The notes beneath the pieces are model-generated. The model was not told the DNA's origin and made no database searches. It saw only the letters and a program-made list of their open reading frames with translations. Shown here piece after piece: positions 24,182 to 34,613 of a stretch of DNA of 64,000 nt. Origin of the DNA: Cohnella hashimotonis. Lineage in GTDB: Bacteria > Bacillota > Bacilli > Paenibacillales > Paenibacillaceae. The DNA lies in NCBI RefSeq assembly GCF_030014955.1, contig NZ_JAGRPV010000001.1:1984001-2048000 (forward strand), read 5' to 3'. Each line of letters starts with the position of its first letter. Positions within the stretch are counted from its first letter, which is position 1. The position numbers and the translations under genes are program-made.

Positions 24182-26344
24182 GTGAAGATCCATATCGCCA
24201 AAAGCGGTGACACGCTGTACAACTTGGCTAAGAAATACGGCTTGTCTCTTGACGAGCTGATCGCTGCCAACACGGACATCGCGAATCCGGACGAGATCGA
24301 GGTAGGCGCCAAGATACGCATACCGAAGCCGGGCCAAAAACAGTACGAGATCGCTCAGGATTATACGATCCAGCAGGGCGATACGATGTGGAAGCTGTCC
24401 AAGACGTACCAAGTGCCACTCGCGGACCTGATTGCGGCCAATCCGCAGATTGTCAATCCGAGCGCGCTTATGACGGGCCAAGTCGTCCACATTCCGAAGC
24501 TGCCTGCGGAAGGCTCGGGCGCGTCGGAAGAAATGCAGCAACATCACCATCATCATGGCAAACCGGAAACAGGCGTCATGCCGGCTGCTGGAGAAAAGCC
24601 CAGCACCGCGGTCATGCCCGGCGCGACGGAAAAGCCGAGCACTGCAGTCATGCCGGCCGTAACGGAAAAGCCCAGCACGGCGCCTATGCCGATCGTGGAG
24701 CAGCCGCAAGTTACGGCGCCTGTCGAAGTGCAGATGCCTCCGCCTATGCCGCCCGCCCCTCCGGTGCAGCCGGTGCACGAGCAGTATCCGGTGTACATGA
24801 CGACGTACCAGCAATCGACAGACCTGTTCCTGCAAATGCCCCAGCCTGCCGTCGAAGCTTCGACGGTGCCGGTCGGTTACGGTCACGCGGGTTACGGGCA
24901 CGGGCAGGAAGCTGTGTCGCCAGTCTCGACGGGGCCGGCCGTGCTGCCGGCCGCCACCTATGGATACGGCTACGGTCAAAGCCAGCATACCTCCGTCAGT
25001 CCTGAGACCGCCATGCCCTATAATTATGGCGACGTCAGTCCGGCAGCTGCCAAAACGAATAGTTACAGCGCCGTCAGTCCTGCTACCGCCATGCCCAACA
25101 GCTATGGCGCAATCAGTCCCGCGACCGCCATGCCTAGCAGCTATGGCGCGGTTAGTCCTGCGACCGCCATGCCCAACAGCTATGGCGCGGTTAGTCCCGC
25201 CGCTGTCCACAGCTATAACGGTTACGGCACCGCAGTATCTCCCGCAGCGACGCAGCCTTATGGCGGCGTGCCTTGCGCGGAGGGCATCGGCCCGCTCGTC
25301 GGAGGCATACCCGCATATCCAGGATACATCGGCGGACTCGAAGGCGGCATTCCGGGGCATCTTGGAGGTCTTGAAGGCGGCATTCCCGGCCAAATCGGCG
25401 GCCTCACAGGCGGCATCCCCGGCAACCTCGGGAGCCTGAACGGGGGTATTCCGGGCCATCTCGGCGGACTTGAAGGGGGTATTCCAGGTCATCTGGGCGG
25501 TATCGAGGGAGGCATTCCCGGACAGCTTGGCGGCATCGAAGGCGGCATTCCGGGCCATCTGGGCGGCTTGAACGGCGGTCTCCCCGGTTATCTGGGCGGT
25601 CTCGAAGGCGGCATTCCGGGGCAGCTGGGCGGCCTTGGCGGCCTGCAGACCGGATGGGGCCAGGCGCCGTGCCATCCGTGCGCAGGTACCCCGGTCTCTC
25701 CAGCAGCCGCGGTAAACGCGGCGCAAACGTCCGGCTACGGCTATCCGAGCGGCGTCCTGCCGGTTCAAACGGCCGTTTCTCCCGCTTATTCCGGCTATGC
25801 TCCGAATGCCGTCTCTCCTGCATCGACGGGCTATGCTCCGAGTGCCGTCTCTCCTGCATCAACGGGCTATGTCGCGAATTCCTTCTCGCCCGGCGCCGTA
25901 TCGCCGGCTGCCGTCGGTCCCGCTGCGGTTCCCTACGGCTATGGCTATGATTCGCGATTTCCGCTGACAGCGGGTTACGGTACGCAGCCGTTCGTATCCG
26001 AATATTCGCTGCCTTACCGGGACGGCTTCGGCTTCGTGCAGTATCCGTTGGCCGGCAGCGCCGTCGACACGTCCAACAAGGACCTGGCGTACGCATCGGC
26101 GGAAAACGAATCGGAACGCTTTTCGGAAGTCGATCGCTTCGGGGACGATGGCGAGAGCGAAGTAGCAGCCAAACCCAAGATCGGCGTCGCCAAGACCGCC
26201 CGTTCCTCCGCGCAGCGGCAAGGAGCCTCCGGTTCCGGCGCGGGATCGGCGAAGCGCGTAGCATCTTCCTCCGCAGGCAAAAATCAGGCGCGCGTCGCTT
26301 CCGCTCCAAAGAACGGAAAGAGCCTTCCTTGGATCAAATGGTAG
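24182..26344 (+). CDS. safA: SafA-like LysM spore-coat morphogenetic protein with long repeat tracts
   Basis: 720 residues from GTG 24182 (ribosome site GGGAGGG about 10 bases upstream). Two LysM domains: residues 1-47 (IHIAKSGDTLYNLAKKYG) and about 60-105 (YTIQQGDTMWKLSKTYQ); LysM binds peptidoglycan. Then a His5 run, EKPSTAVMP repeats, a Pro-rich stretch, 13-residue SYGAVSPATAMPN repeats, nine 11-residue GGLEGGIPGHL repeats, further SPAST repeats, and a basic Ala/Ser-rich C terminus. SafA directs inner coat assembly at the cortex/coat interface and recruits other coat proteins. Position before bofC and the ruv genes matches B. subtilis safA. The repeat half has no counterpart in B. subtilis SafA (387 residues), so substrate recruitment may differ. 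Confidence 0.8.
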   Translation: MKIHIAKSGDTLYNLAKKYGLSLDELIAANTDIANPDEIEVGAKIRIPKPGQKQYEIAQDYTIQQGDTMWKLSKTYQVPLADLIAANPQIVNPSALMTGQVVHIPKLPAEGSGASEEMQQHHHHHGKPETGVMPAAGEKPSTAVMPGATEKPSTAVMPAVTEKPSTAPMPIVEQPQVTAPVEVQMPPPMPPAPPVQPVHEQYPVYMTTYQQSTDLFLQMPQPAVEASTVPVGYGHAGYGHGQEAVSPVSTGPAVLPAATYGYGYGQSQHTSVSPETAMPYNYGDVSPAAAKTNSYSAVSPATAMPNSYGAISPATAMPSSYGAVSPATAMPNSYGAVSPAAVHSYNGYGTAVSPAATQPYGGVPCAEGIGPLVGGIPAYPGYIGGLEGGIPGHLGGLEGGIPGQIGGLTGGIPGNLGSLNGGIPGHLGGLEGGIPGHLGGIEGGIPGQLGGIEGGIPGHLGGLNGGLPGYLGGLEGGIPGQLGGLGGLQTGWGQAPCHPCAGTPVSPAAAVNAAQTSGYGYPSGVLPVQTAVSPAYSGYAPNAVSPASTGYAPSAVSPASTGYVANSFSPGAVSPAAVGPAAVPYGYGYDSRFPLTAGYGTQPFVSEYSLPYRDGFGFVQYPLAGSAVDTSNKDLAYASAENESERFSEVDRFGDDGESEVAAKPKIGVAKTARSSAQRQGASGSGAGSAKRVASSSAGKNQARVASAPKNGKSLPWIKW
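25021..25215 (+). repeat. Tandem 39-bp coding repeats (SYGAVSPATAMPN)
   Basis: About five 13-residue units within the SafA-like gene, variants of SYGAVSPATAMPN, with the DNA nearly identical in the middle units (25100-25200). The coding frame is kept throughout. Confidence 0.85.
25331..25627 (+). repeat. Nine tandem 33-bp coding repeats (GGLEGGIPGHL)
   Basis: Exactly nine units of 11 codons (297 bases). Positions 1-2 are GG or GS, 4 is E/T/N, 5-6 are GG, 8-9 are PG and 10 is H/Q/N/Y. The high Gly-Pro content resembles elastin-like or collagen-like low-complexity proteins, though it lacks a strict Gly-X-Y period. Confidence 0.92.
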
Positions 26345-26352
26345 GCTTTGAT

Positions 26353-26382
26353 GAATAACCCGACGAGCCCGGGACCACAATA
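26353..26382 (+). promoter_or_regulatory. Sigma-G-type promoter for bofC
   Basis: GAATA (26353-26357) matches the sigma-G -35 core GMATR exactly. After 18 bases, CACAATA (26376-26382) matches 6 of 7 positions of CATnMTA. Forespore expression of bofC is known in B. subtilis, which supports the assignment. Confidence 0.65.
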
Positions 26383-26410
26383 GGGTTAAAACGGAAAAGA
26401 AGGGATCCCG

Positions 26411-27118
26411 GTGCTCGGTAATCGGATTCGTCATTGGAAGAAGCGATTAAAGCGGAACAAGCGTCTGGCGTGGTCCCTCGGCATTTGGGCTGCCGCCGTA
26501 TTGACGGCGGCAGCGGCGCTGGCCGTTATCCAGCCCCGCTTTGAGCGCGAGGAGCGTCAGAGCGGCGCCATGACGGACGCCGAGGCCGTATGGCTCGACA
26601 ACCGGTCTTCGTACCTGTCTTTCGAAGGCCCCGACTCCGAGCGGGGGCGGGCGATCGCCGCACTTGCGGGCCTCGAGGGCAAAGTCGAGGTCGTGCTGCA
26701 GCGCATGTACGTATGCGGAGAGGAAATCCGGCGGCTCGGTTCGTTCTCCTCGACGGAAGCGATGGATTTGCTCAAGGCGCATCGCGAATGGACCGCGACG
26801 CTCCAGGACGCGGACAGGATTATCATGCGGGAGTCGGTGGACGACCTGTCGGCGTCCTGCAAAACATCGGCCAGAATCGGTCTGGACAGGGGCGGCAACC
26901 TATCTCTATTCGACGGACCCGTGAAAAAGGACAAGGTCATCCGCACCTTTTTCCACATGGATGTCAAGGCGCTGGAGAGCGGTTTGTCGCCCGAAGAACT
27001 GCGAAGACTGCGGGAAGGTTTGCCGTTGGGCGAAGGCAGCGACGACTATCATCAGGTGGTAAGCCGCCTTGGCGAGTACGCCGACAAATCCGGAGCGTCA
27101 GCAAGCGCGGCCGAATAG
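26411..27118 (+). CDS. bofC: Bypass-of-forespore protein BofC
   Basis: 235 residues. One N-terminal membrane or signal segment (SLGIWAAAVLTAAAALAVI) is followed by the intermembrane-space domains. Family marks are VVLQRMYVCGEEIRRLG in the N domain and LSASCKTSARIGLDRGGNLSLFDGPVKKDKVIRTFFHMDV in the C domain. BofC acts in the forespore to restrain SpoIVB, the protease that triggers SpoIVFA cleavage, so it works in the same checkpoint as the spoIVFA/FB genes at 11-13 kb. GTG 26411 follows AAGGGAT (26400-26406). Larger than B. subtilis BofC (170 residues), mainly by linker and C-terminal extension. Confidence 0.88.
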   Translation: MLGNRIRHWKKRLKRNKRLAWSLGIWAAAVLTAAAALAVIQPRFEREERQSGAMTDAEAVWLDNRSSYLSFEGPDSERGRAIAALAGLEGKVEVVLQRMYVCGEEIRRLGSFSSTEAMDLLKAHREWTATLQDADRIIMRESVDDLSASCKTSARIGLDRGGNLSLFDGPVKKDKVIRTFFHMDVKALESGLSPEELRRLREGLPLGEGSDDYHQVVSRLGEYADKSGASASAAE

Positions 27119-27149
27119 CCGCAGCGCGGCCGGCAAGCGGCATTCACGA

Positions 27150-27180
27150 AGCGCTGGAGCGTTCGCTCGAGCGCTTTTTT
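27150..27180 (+). terminator. Terminator after bofC
   Basis: AGCGCT (27150-27155) and GAGCG (27157-27161) pair with CGCTC (27164-27168) and AGCGCT (27170-27175), with one G/G mismatch and a tight TT loop; six T residues follow. Confidence 0.85.
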
Positions 27181-27209
27181 GGCGTGCAGGCAAGCTGTTC
27201 GGCTTTCTG

Positions 27210-27238
27210 TTCTCATCCCCGTCTGCAAATGGTATAAT
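27210..27238 (+). promoter_or_regulatory. Sigma-A promoter for the ruvC-to-yajC gene run
   Basis: TTCTCA (27210-27215), 17 bases, perfect TATAAT (27233-27238). Located between the bofC terminator and ruvC. Confidence 0.65.
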
Positions 27239-27278
27239 CAAGTAGTCTGTCAGTAGAAACAGGAAGCGGGGGGCCCTC

Positions 27279-27782
27279 ATGCGGGTACTCGGAATCGACC
27301 CCGGCATTGCCATTATGGGATTCGGATTCATCGACAAGATCGGACATCGTCTCGTGCCGGTGCAGTACGGCAGCATCCAGACGACGCCGGATACGGCCCA
27401 GGAGGTCAGGCTTCAGCAGATCTACGAATCTTCCTGCAAGCTTCTGGACCAATACCAGCCGGAGACCGTTGCGGTCGAAAAGCTATTTTTCAACAAAAAC
27501 GTGACAAATGCATTCAGCGTCGGCCAAGCGAGAGGCGTACTGATGCTGGCTGCCGCGCAGCGTGGCATTCCGATCGGCGAGTATACGCCGATGCAGGTCA
27601 AGCAATCGGTCGTCGGATACGGCGGTGCGGAGAAGAAGCAGGTGCAGGAAATGGTGAAGCGCCTGCTCGGTCTCGCGAGCGCGCCCAAGCCGGACGACGT
27701 TGCGGACGCGCTGGCCGTGGCGATTTGCCATGCGCATTCGAGCGGCATGAGTCAATTGATGAACGGAGCGACGCGGCGGTGA
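27279..27782 (+). CDS. ruvC: Crossover junction endodeoxyribonuclease RuvC
   Basis: 167 residues. The acidic catalytic residues are visible: Asp7 in GIDPG, Glu67 in VAVEKLFFNKN, and the C-terminal pair in KPDDVADALAVAICHAH. The dimeric RNase H-fold enzyme resolves Holliday junctions moved by RuvAB. B. subtilis has no ruvC and uses RecU; having ruvC directly in front of ruvAB is a useful taxonomic mark. The stop overlaps the GTG start of ruvA. Confidence 0.96.
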   Translation: MRVLGIDPGIAIMGFGFIDKIGHRLVPVQYGSIQTTPDTAQEVRLQQIYESSCKLLDQYQPETVAVEKLFFNKNVTNAFSVGQARGVLMLAAAQRGIPIGEYTPMQVKQSVVGYGGAEKKQVQEMVKRLLGLASAPKPDDVADALAVAICHAHSSGMSQLMNGATRR

Positions 27783-28396
27783 TCGATTATTTAAAAGGTT
27801 TTGTAGCGCATATCGAGCTCGAGTACGTAGTTCTCGACGTGCGGGACGTTGGATACAGAGTGTTTACGCCCAATCCGTACGGTCTGGCGAGAAGCGAGGA
27901 GCAGGTACAGTTGTTCATCCATCATCACGTTCGCGAGGATGCGATCCAGCTGTTCGGCTTCACGACACGGGAGGAGCAGAGCCTCTTCCGCAAGCTGCTG
28001 GAGGTATCCGGCATTGGACCTCGCGTGGCGCTCGGGGTGCTGGCGGGCGGCAGGCCGGAGTCGGTCGTGGCTGCGATCCAGCAGGAGAATTTGACGTTTC
28101 TGACGAAGCTGCCGGGGATCGGGAAAAAGACGGCGCAGCGGATGGTTCTCGATTTGAAGGACAAGCTGGGCTCTTCTTACGATGCGGCGGGCCTCGGCTT
28201 GCCTGCGGCGGAGCGTCTATCGCTGCCTGACGACGGCCATGCGTCGTGGGTGGCGGCGAGAGAGGCGCTGGCGGGGCTCGGCTACCGGGATGCGGAGCTG
28301 GACAAGGCCTGGTCGGCGCTTAAGGACCGGATCAAGCCCGAGGACTCGCCGGACGCGCTTATGAAGCTCGCGCTTCAGCAGTTATTTACCGGTTGA
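27779..28396 (+). CDS. ruvA: Holliday junction DNA helicase subunit RuvA
   Basis: 205 residues. The OB domain begins IDYLKGFVAHIELEYVVLDVRDVGYRV. Two helix-hairpin-helix motifs follow (LEVSGIGPRVALGVL and LTKLPGIGKKTAQRMVLDLKDKL), and the C-terminal domain III contacts RuvB. RuvA tetramers bind four-way junctions. The start is GTG 27779, overlapping the ruvC stop by 4 bases; an upstream in-frame codon at 27725 lies inside ruvC and is not needed. Confidence 0.95.
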   Translation: MIDYLKGFVAHIELEYVVLDVRDVGYRVFTPNPYGLARSEEQVQLFIHHHVREDAIQLFGFTTREEQSLFRKLLEVSGIGPRVALGVLAGGRPESVVAAIQQENLTFLTKLPGIGKKTAQRMVLDLKDKLGSSYDAAGLGLPAAERLSLPDDGHASWVAAREALAGLGYRDAELDKAWSALKDRIKPEDSPDALMKLALQQLFTG

Positions 28397-28419
28397 GGAG
28401 CGGAAAGGGGGACGCGTAG

Positions 28420-29427
28420 GTGGAAGACCGCATCGTGACCGCTCATTTGATGATGGAGGACCGGCAGGCGGAGCTGAGCCTGCGTCCGCGGTATTTGAAC
28501 GAATATATCGGCCAGTCGCAAGTGAAGGACAACATGAAAATTTACATCGAGGCCGCCAAGTTGAGGCAGGAGGCGCTCGATCACGTCCTGCTTTACGGAC
28601 CGCCGGGGCTCGGCAAGACGACGCTCTCGAACATTATCGCCAACGAGCTTGGCGTCAGCATTCGGACGACGAGCGGTCCGGCGATCGAGCGCCCCGGCGA
28701 CTTGGCCGCCATTCTGACGAATCTGCAGGAGAACGACGTCTTGTTTATCGACGAGATTCATAGATTGCACCGCACGGTCGAGGAAGTGCTGTACCCCGCG
28801 ATGGAAGACTTTGCGCTCGACTTCGTCATCGGCAAAGGACCGAGCGCGAGGTCCGTGAGGCTGGATCTGCCCAAGTTTACGCTGATCGGCGCGACGACGC
28901 GCGCAGGATTGCTGTCCGCGCCGCTTCGCGACAGGTTCGGGGTCGTCAGCCGTCTCGAGTTTTACAACGAGGACGAGCTCGCCTTTATCGTATCGAGGAC
29001 GAGCGATCTGCTCGGGGTGGACATCATCGGCGAGGCGTCCCGGGAGATCGCGCGCAGGGCGCGAGGCACGCCCCGTATCGCGAATCGGCTGCTCAAGCGC
29101 GTGCGCGATTATGCGCAGGTGCGCGGAGACGGCATCATCACCGAGCAGCTCGCGCATGAATCGCTCGAGCGCCTGCAGGTCGATCCGATGGGCCTGGACG
29201 CGATCGACCACAAGCTGCTCCACGCGATGATATCCCGGTACAAGGGCGGTCCGGTCGGCGTGGACACGATCGCCGCGTCGATCGGGGAAGAGAGTCAGAC
29301 GATCGAAGACGTTTACGAGCCGTACCTGCTCCAGATCGGCTTTCTCCAACGCACGCCGCGCGGGCGGGTGGCGACGCCTGCCGCCTACCGGCATTTGGGA
29401 CTGCCGATGCCAGAGCAGCGGACTTGA
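28420..29427 (+). CDS. ruvB: Holliday junction branch migration ATPase RuvB
   Basis: 335 residues. AAA+ motor with Walker [10 protein letters not shown] (residues 60-68), Walker [12 protein letters not shown], sensor 1 [20 protein letters not shown] and the C-terminal winged helix ending [15 protein letters not shown]. It drives branch migration with RuvA. The start is GTG 28420 after AAAGGGGG. Its stop overlaps the TTG start of the DUF393 gene. Confidence 0.97.
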   Translation: MEDRIVTAHLMMEDRQAELSLRPRYLNEYIGQSQVKDNMKIYIEAAKLRQEALDHVLLYGPPGLGKTTLSNIIANELGVSIRTTSGPAIERPGDLAAILTNLQENDVLFIDEIHRLHRTVEEVLYPAMEDFALDFVIGKGPSARSVRLDLPKFTLIGATTRAGLLSAPLRDRFGVVSRLEFYNEDELAFIVSRTSDLLGVDIIGEASREIARRARGTPRIANRLLKRVRDYAQVRGDGIITEQLAHESLERLQVDPMGLDAIDHKLLHAMISRYKGGPVGVDTIAASIGEESQTIEDVYEPYLLQIGFLQRTPRGRVATPAAYRHLGLPMPEQRT

Positions 29428-29888
29428 GCGCGCAGGTGGGCGCGGACGGCCGACGTGTTCTGACCGTATATTATGACGGTGAGTGCAGGCTTTGCCTGGC
29501 GGCCGTGGACCGGCTGCGCCGTTCGCGCACGAGGTCCGAGCTGCGTTTTGTGCCGCTTCAATCGCTGCCGGCAGGCAGCTTCGGAAGCGCTCCTGGCGCT
29601 CCCGAAGGCGAAGCGGGTCATCTGTCGCAAATACTCGTCAAGGATGGAGCCGCCGGCAAGGTGACCGGCGGAGCGGACGCTGTTATGCTTCTGCTGAAGG
29701 ACATGCCGGGCCTGGCCTGGCTTGGTTGGTTAGGCGCACTGCCCGGACTAAGGCTTCTCAGCGCCGCCTTCTATCGACTCGTTGCAAAGTACAGATACCG
29801 ATTGTTCGGAAGAAGCGACGCCTGCGAGGACGGCTCCTGCAGGACGATTGCCACAGACCAAGATGGAACACACGGAGGATCGACATGA
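29424..29888 (+). CDS. DUF393 (DCC family) thiol-disulfide oxidoreductase-like protein
   Basis: 154 residues. The family-defining motif D-x-x-C-x-x-C appears as [19 protein letters not shown] near residues 16-34. A later hydrophobic segment ([34 protein letters not shown]) matches the conserved end of DCC proteins. Their redox substrate is unknown. TTG 29424 overlaps the ruvB stop, and the gene ends overlapping ATG 29885 of the next gene, so all three are translationally linked. A Cys pair near the C terminus (DACEDGSC) may be part of the redox system. Confidence 0.85.
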   Translation: MSAQVGADGRRVLTVYYDGECRLCLAAVDRLRRSRTRSELRFVPLQSLPAGSFGSAPGAPEGEAGHLSQILVKDGAAGKVTGGADAVMLLLKDMPGLAWLGWLGALPGLRLLSAAFYRLVAKYRYRLFGRSDACEDGSCRTIATDQDGTHGGST

Positions 29889-31993
29889 CTAAAATGAATC
29901 GCCGGGTCGCACTGGGCACTTCGGCCGCGGTCCTGCTCGCTTGGGCGGGAACGGACGGACAGGCTGCGAATGCCGCTCTCGTGCCCGATACGATACGCGT
30001 CGGCCTGTTTTTGGACCTGGGTTCCAAGTATCAATCCACGACACCCGTCGCGACGCTCGTATCCGCCGGAGGACTGGGTCTGTCATGGGTCGGCGGACAA
30101 GGGAATGCGGACTATCCCGCGCCGGGCGGAACCGTTCGGTTCGCTGTTGACGCTTACCGGGCGATGGTGCTCGAGACGGCGGATTTTTCTACAGCGCAGA
30201 CGGTCCTGAAGAAAATTCAAGCTTCCTCCAAAGCAGGTTTTGTAACCAAGCTGACGAAAAAAGGAAAAACCGTTTATCAAGTGTCGGAGGGTGTGTACAG
30301 CACGGCGACCGCCGCGCAATCCGCCCTCGCCAAGTGGGCGGCGGCAACGGGCGGTCAGAGCTCGCTCACGCCGGCTTACGTGGCTGGTCCGCTTGCGCTC
30401 GAGGCCGGCCCCTACGCCGGTGCGGGCGAGGCTTCGGCAGCGGCTGTACAGCTGGGCAATGCGGGCTTCGATGCGTTCGTCGCCGTCAAGCCTTCGGCGG
30501 AAGGAACGGCGTACGTCTTGCGTATCGGATCGGCCTCCAGTCAGGCTGAGCTGACGAAGATCCAGGCCGCCGTCGCGGCAGCCGGATTTACGGCTAAGCT
30601 GCCTGCGACGAACTCCGCCTACGCCGTCATCCGGGACGACGTCACTTACACGGGCTCCGCCACGAATTCCGCCCCGCTGTATGCCCTGCCGGCCGCGGGC
30701 GGCGCTGCTTTGCAGGCGGATGTTCAGAGCGACGGCAGCATACAGGTCGTCGAGCGGAGCAAAAACAAATATCGAGGCAGCATGCAGATCAGCGTGCTGA
30801 ACAACAACCTCGCCGTCGTCAACGTCGTCGGACTCGAGCCGTATCTATATTCGGTCGTCGGCGCCGAGGTCGGCTCCAGCTGGCCGGCGGAGGCGCAGAA
30901 GGCGCAGGCGGTCGCCGCCAGGTCCTACGCGCTCGCGGGCGGCGTAACCTATCAGATCGCCGACGTCGTCGACAATACCTACAGCCAAGCCTACAACGGG
31001 CTCGGTTCGGAGAACGCGAATTCTACCGCAGGCGTGCAGGCGACGGCCGGCGAAGTGATGACGTACGGCGGCAAGATCATAACCGCCATGTTCGGCGCGA
31101 GCGCGGGCGGAATGACGGCCGATCCGCTTGAGTATGCCGGCAACGCGATCCCTTATTATGCGGGAGCGGTCAAGAGTCCCGACGACGGCATCCAGAAGGG
31201 GAAGCTCGACTGGTACCGCGTCGCGCTCGATTCCGGCACGGTCGGCTATATCCGCAGCGACCTGCTCGCCGACAAGGGACAAAAAAACGAAGCGGGCCTC
31301 GCGATGCTCACCGTGACCGGGGACAACGTGCAGGTTCGCCCCAGTCCGCGCGTTCAGTCCGACGTTCAGCCGATCGCTTCCGTCAATGCAGGGACGCTCG
31401 TGCTGTCCCTCGGCAAGGCCCCGGAATATACCAACAACAGCTGGGTCGAAGGCCCGCTGACCGCGGACAAGCTGCTGGCAACGATCAATGCGAAGCTGTC
31501 CGACAAAAACAAGATTCAGGGGCCGCTCCGTACGCTTGAAGTATCCGAGACCGGCGCTTCCGGCCGGGCTGTCCGTCTCAAGGCGAACGGCACGACCGTT
31601 CAGCTGTACGGCGACAGCTGGCGCAGCGCGCTCGGCGGCGTCAAGAGCACGCTCTTCAAGATCGACGAGACCGCGCGCGCGACGATCGTCGGCGCGAACG
31701 GAACGAGCCGGGAGGTGCCGGACGGCGGGGGGACTCTTCAGGTACTCGGCGGCGACGGCACCGTGCGTTCGCTGGATTCGGCGGGCGGCAACGCCATCGT
31801 CCTGAACGGAACCGGTCAGGTCCGCGCCATAACCGCTTCGCCCCAATTCATCATAACGGGAACCGGCTACGGCCACGGTCTCGGGATGTCCCAATGGGGC
31901 GCACTCGGACTGGCGAATCAAGGGTATGACTACAAGAGTATCCTGCAATACTACTATAAGGATATTAAGATCGAGAAGGATGGCGCTTCATGA
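29885..31993 (+). CDS. Secreted SpoIID/LytB-domain protein with SPOR-like repeats
   Basis: 702 residues. The N terminus has a signal peptide ([16 protein letters not shown], with a cleavage-type ANA near residue 30). Residues 60-240 hold SPOR-like repeats ([36 protein letters not shown] and later copies). From about residue 295 there is a SpoIID domain with [34 protein letters not shown], whose Glu near 328 corresponds to the catalytic Glu, and the end motif [16 protein letters not shown]. SpoIID is a lytic transglycosylase needed in engulfment. This is a paralogue-type protein rather than SpoIID itself, because it is longer, carries SPOR repeats and lies in the ruvB-queA gene run. GGAGG (29876-29880) precedes ATG 29885. 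Confidence 0.85.
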   Translation: MTKMNRRVALGTSAAVLLAWAGTDGQAANAALVPDTIRVGLFLDLGSKYQSTTPVATLVSAGGLGLSWVGGQGNADYPAPGGTVRFAVDAYRAMVLETADFSTAQTVLKKIQASSKAGFVTKLTKKGKTVYQVSEGVYSTATAAQSALAKWAAATGGQSSLTPAYVAGPLALEAGPYAGAGEASAAAVQLGNAGFDAFVAVKPSAEGTAYVLRIGSASSQAELTKIQAAVAAAGFTAKLPATNSAYAVIRDDVTYTGSATNSAPLYALPAAGGAALQADVQSDGSIQVVERSKNKYRGSMQISVLNNNLAVVNVVGLEPYLYSVVGAEVGSSWPAEAQKAQAVAARSYALAGGVTYQIADVVDNTYSQAYNGLGSENANSTAGVQATAGEVMTYGGKIITAMFGASAGGMTADPLEYAGNAIPYYAGAVKSPDDGIQKGKLDWYRVALDSGTVGYIRSDLLADKGQKNEAGLAMLTVTGDNVQVRPSPRVQSDVQPIASVNAGTLVLSLGKAPEYTNNSWVEGPLTADKLLATINAKLSDKNKIQGPLRTLEVSETGASGRAVRLKANGTTVQLYGDSWRSALGGVKSTLFKIDETARATIVGANGTSREVPDGGGTLQVLGGDGTVRSLDSAGGNAIVLNGTGQVRAITASPQFIITGTGYGHGLGMSQWGALGLANQGYDYKSILQYYYKDIKIEKDGAS

Positions 31994-33039
31994 ATGTCGG
32001 CGATTACGATTTTGAACTTCCCGAACGGCTGATCGCGCAGACGCCGCTGTCCGACCGGACTTCGTCCCGATTGCTCGTCCTGCACAAGGACGGCGGACGG
32101 GTCGAGCACCGTTCGTTCAAGGATCTCGCGGATTACCTCGTGCCGGGAGACACGCTCGTCCTGAACGATACGAAGGTCATTCCGGCGCGATTGTTCGGCC
32201 GCAAGGCGGACACGGGAGCGAAGGCCGAAGTGCTGCTGCTCAAGGCGCTGGGCGACGATCGCTGGGAAGCGCTCGTACGTCCGGGCAAGAAGCTTCATAA
32301 GGGCGCCTTGCTGCATTTCGGAGAAACGGAAGATTCGTTGAAACCGTTGCTGGCTGCCGTCGTAGAAGAAGAAGGCGAAATGGGTGCGAGAACGATCCGT
32401 TTTCAGTATGACGGCATTTTTAACGAAATTCTCGATCGGCTCGGCGAGATGCCGCTTCCTCCTTATATTAAGGAGCGGCTGGAAGACCGGGACCGCTATC
32501 AGACGGTCTATGCGCAGAACGAAGGCTCGGCCGCCGCGCCGACCGCCGGTCTCCATTTCACGGAGGCGTTTCTGCGGGAGCTTCAGGGCCGCGGAATCGC
32601 CGTATGCCGCGTGACGCTGCATGTCGGGCTCGGCACGTTCCGGCCGGTATCGGTCGACAACGTGCTCGAGCACAAGATGCACGAAGAATGGTACGGCGTG
32701 GACGAAGAAAACGCGACTTTGTTGAATCGGGCCCGACAAGCGGGGACGCGGATCGTGGCGGTGGGCACGACCTCGGCAAGGACGCTGGAGACGCTGGGAC
32801 AACGTTTCGGAGACCAGCCGATCGAGGCGTGCAGCGGATGGACGGGCATTTTCATTTATCCCGGCTACCGATTCCGCCTTGTCTCCGCGCTGCTCACGAA
32901 CTTCCACCTGCCCAAGTCGACGCTGGTGATGCTGGTTAGCGCTCTGGCAGGACGCGAAGCCGTCTTGACGGCTTACCGCGAAGCGGTCGCAGCCGAGTAC
33001 CGTTTTTTCAGCTTCGGCGATGCGATGTTCATTACTTAG
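31990..33039 (+). CDS. queA: S-adenosylmethionine:tRNA ribosyltransferase-isomerase QueA
   Basis: 349 residues. Family motifs are [26 protein letters not shown] at the N terminus, [15 protein letters not shown], and the [14 protein letters not shown] region. It transfers and rearranges the ribose of SAM onto preQ1-tRNA, making epoxyqueuosine. ATG 31990 overlaps the preceding stop (ATGA). tgt follows, giving the standard queuosine pair. Confidence 0.97.
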   Translation: MNVGDYDFELPERLIAQTPLSDRTSSRLLVLHKDGGRVEHRSFKDLADYLVPGDTLVLNDTKVIPARLFGRKADTGAKAEVLLLKALGDDRWEALVRPGKKLHKGALLHFGETEDSLKPLLAAVVEEEGEMGARTIRFQYDGIFNEILDRLGEMPLPPYIKERLEDRDRYQTVYAQNEGSAAAPTAGLHFTEAFLRELQGRGIAVCRVTLHVGLGTFRPVSVDNVLEHKMHEEWYGVDEENATLLNRARQAGTRIVAVGTTSARTLETLGQRFGDQPIEACSGWTGIFIYPGYRFRLVSALLTNFHLPKSTLVMLVSALAGREAVLTAYREAVAAEYRFFSFGDAMFIT

Positions 33040-33057
33040 ACGACTTCGGCGCACTAG

Positions 33058-34218
<1,161 letters not shown>

Positions 34219-34247
34219 TTTTTTAAGAAGAGAGGGGAGGTATTTCC

Positions 34248-34562
34248 ATGTGGTTAGCTGACAATTCCGCTGGCGGCAGCAATCTGCTGATGTCGCTGGC
34301 ACCGTTTTTGCTCATGTTCGTCGTATTCTACTTCCTGCTTATCCGCCCGCAGCAGAAGAAATCGAAGAACCGCAACTCGATGCTCCGGGCGCTTGCCAAG
34401 GGCGACAAGGTGACGACGATCGGCGGACTGCACGGCACGATCGCCGAGATCACTGACGACACGATCGTGCTCAAGGTCAACGACGCGACGAAGCTTACGT
34501 TTGATCGTTCCGCGATTAACAACGTCGCGGCGCGCGCGATGGATTCGAAAAGCGAAAAGTAA
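34248..34562 (+). CDS. yajC: Sec translocase accessory subunit YajC
   Basis: 104 residues. One N-terminal membrane segment (LAPFLLMFVVFYFLLIRPQQKKSKN) is followed by a cytoplasmic domain with LAKGDKVTTIGGLHGTIAEI. YajC associates with SecDF; secD and secF are encoded 5 kb downstream. GAGGGGAGG (34231-34239) is the ribosome site. Ends the run that begins at ruvC. Confidence 0.95.
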   Translation: MWLADNSAGGSNLLMSLAPFLLMFVVFYFLLIRPQQKKSKNRNSMLRALAKGDKVTTIGGLHGTIAEITDDTIVLKVNDATKLTFDRSAINNVAARAMDSKSEK

Positions 34563-34577
34563 GCTCTAAGCACACGG

Positions 34578-34613
34578 AGAAGCCCCCGGATCGCGAGATT
34601 CGGGGGCTTCTCT
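34578..34613 (+). terminator. Terminator after yajC
   Basis: A perfect 12-bp stem (GAGAAGCCCCCG, 34578-34589, with 34602-34613) and a 12-base loop. The following sequence is only mildly T-rich (TATTTGG). Confidence 0.7.

Noticed and set aside
25331-25627. Regular 33-bp repeats considered as a CRISPR array
   Set aside because: Units are contiguous without spacers, vary at codon third positions and keep a coding frame; no cas gene is nearby.
24095-25768. 557-codon minus-strand frame opposite the SafA-like gene, with NAAFxxAxMA repeats
   Set aside because: The repeats are the reverse reading of the SafA-like coding repeats; the plus strand has LysM domains and a good start.
29483-29884. Upstream extension of the SpoIID-like frame
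   Set aside because: It lies across the DUF393 gene; a signal peptide and GGAGG mark ATG 29885 as the start.
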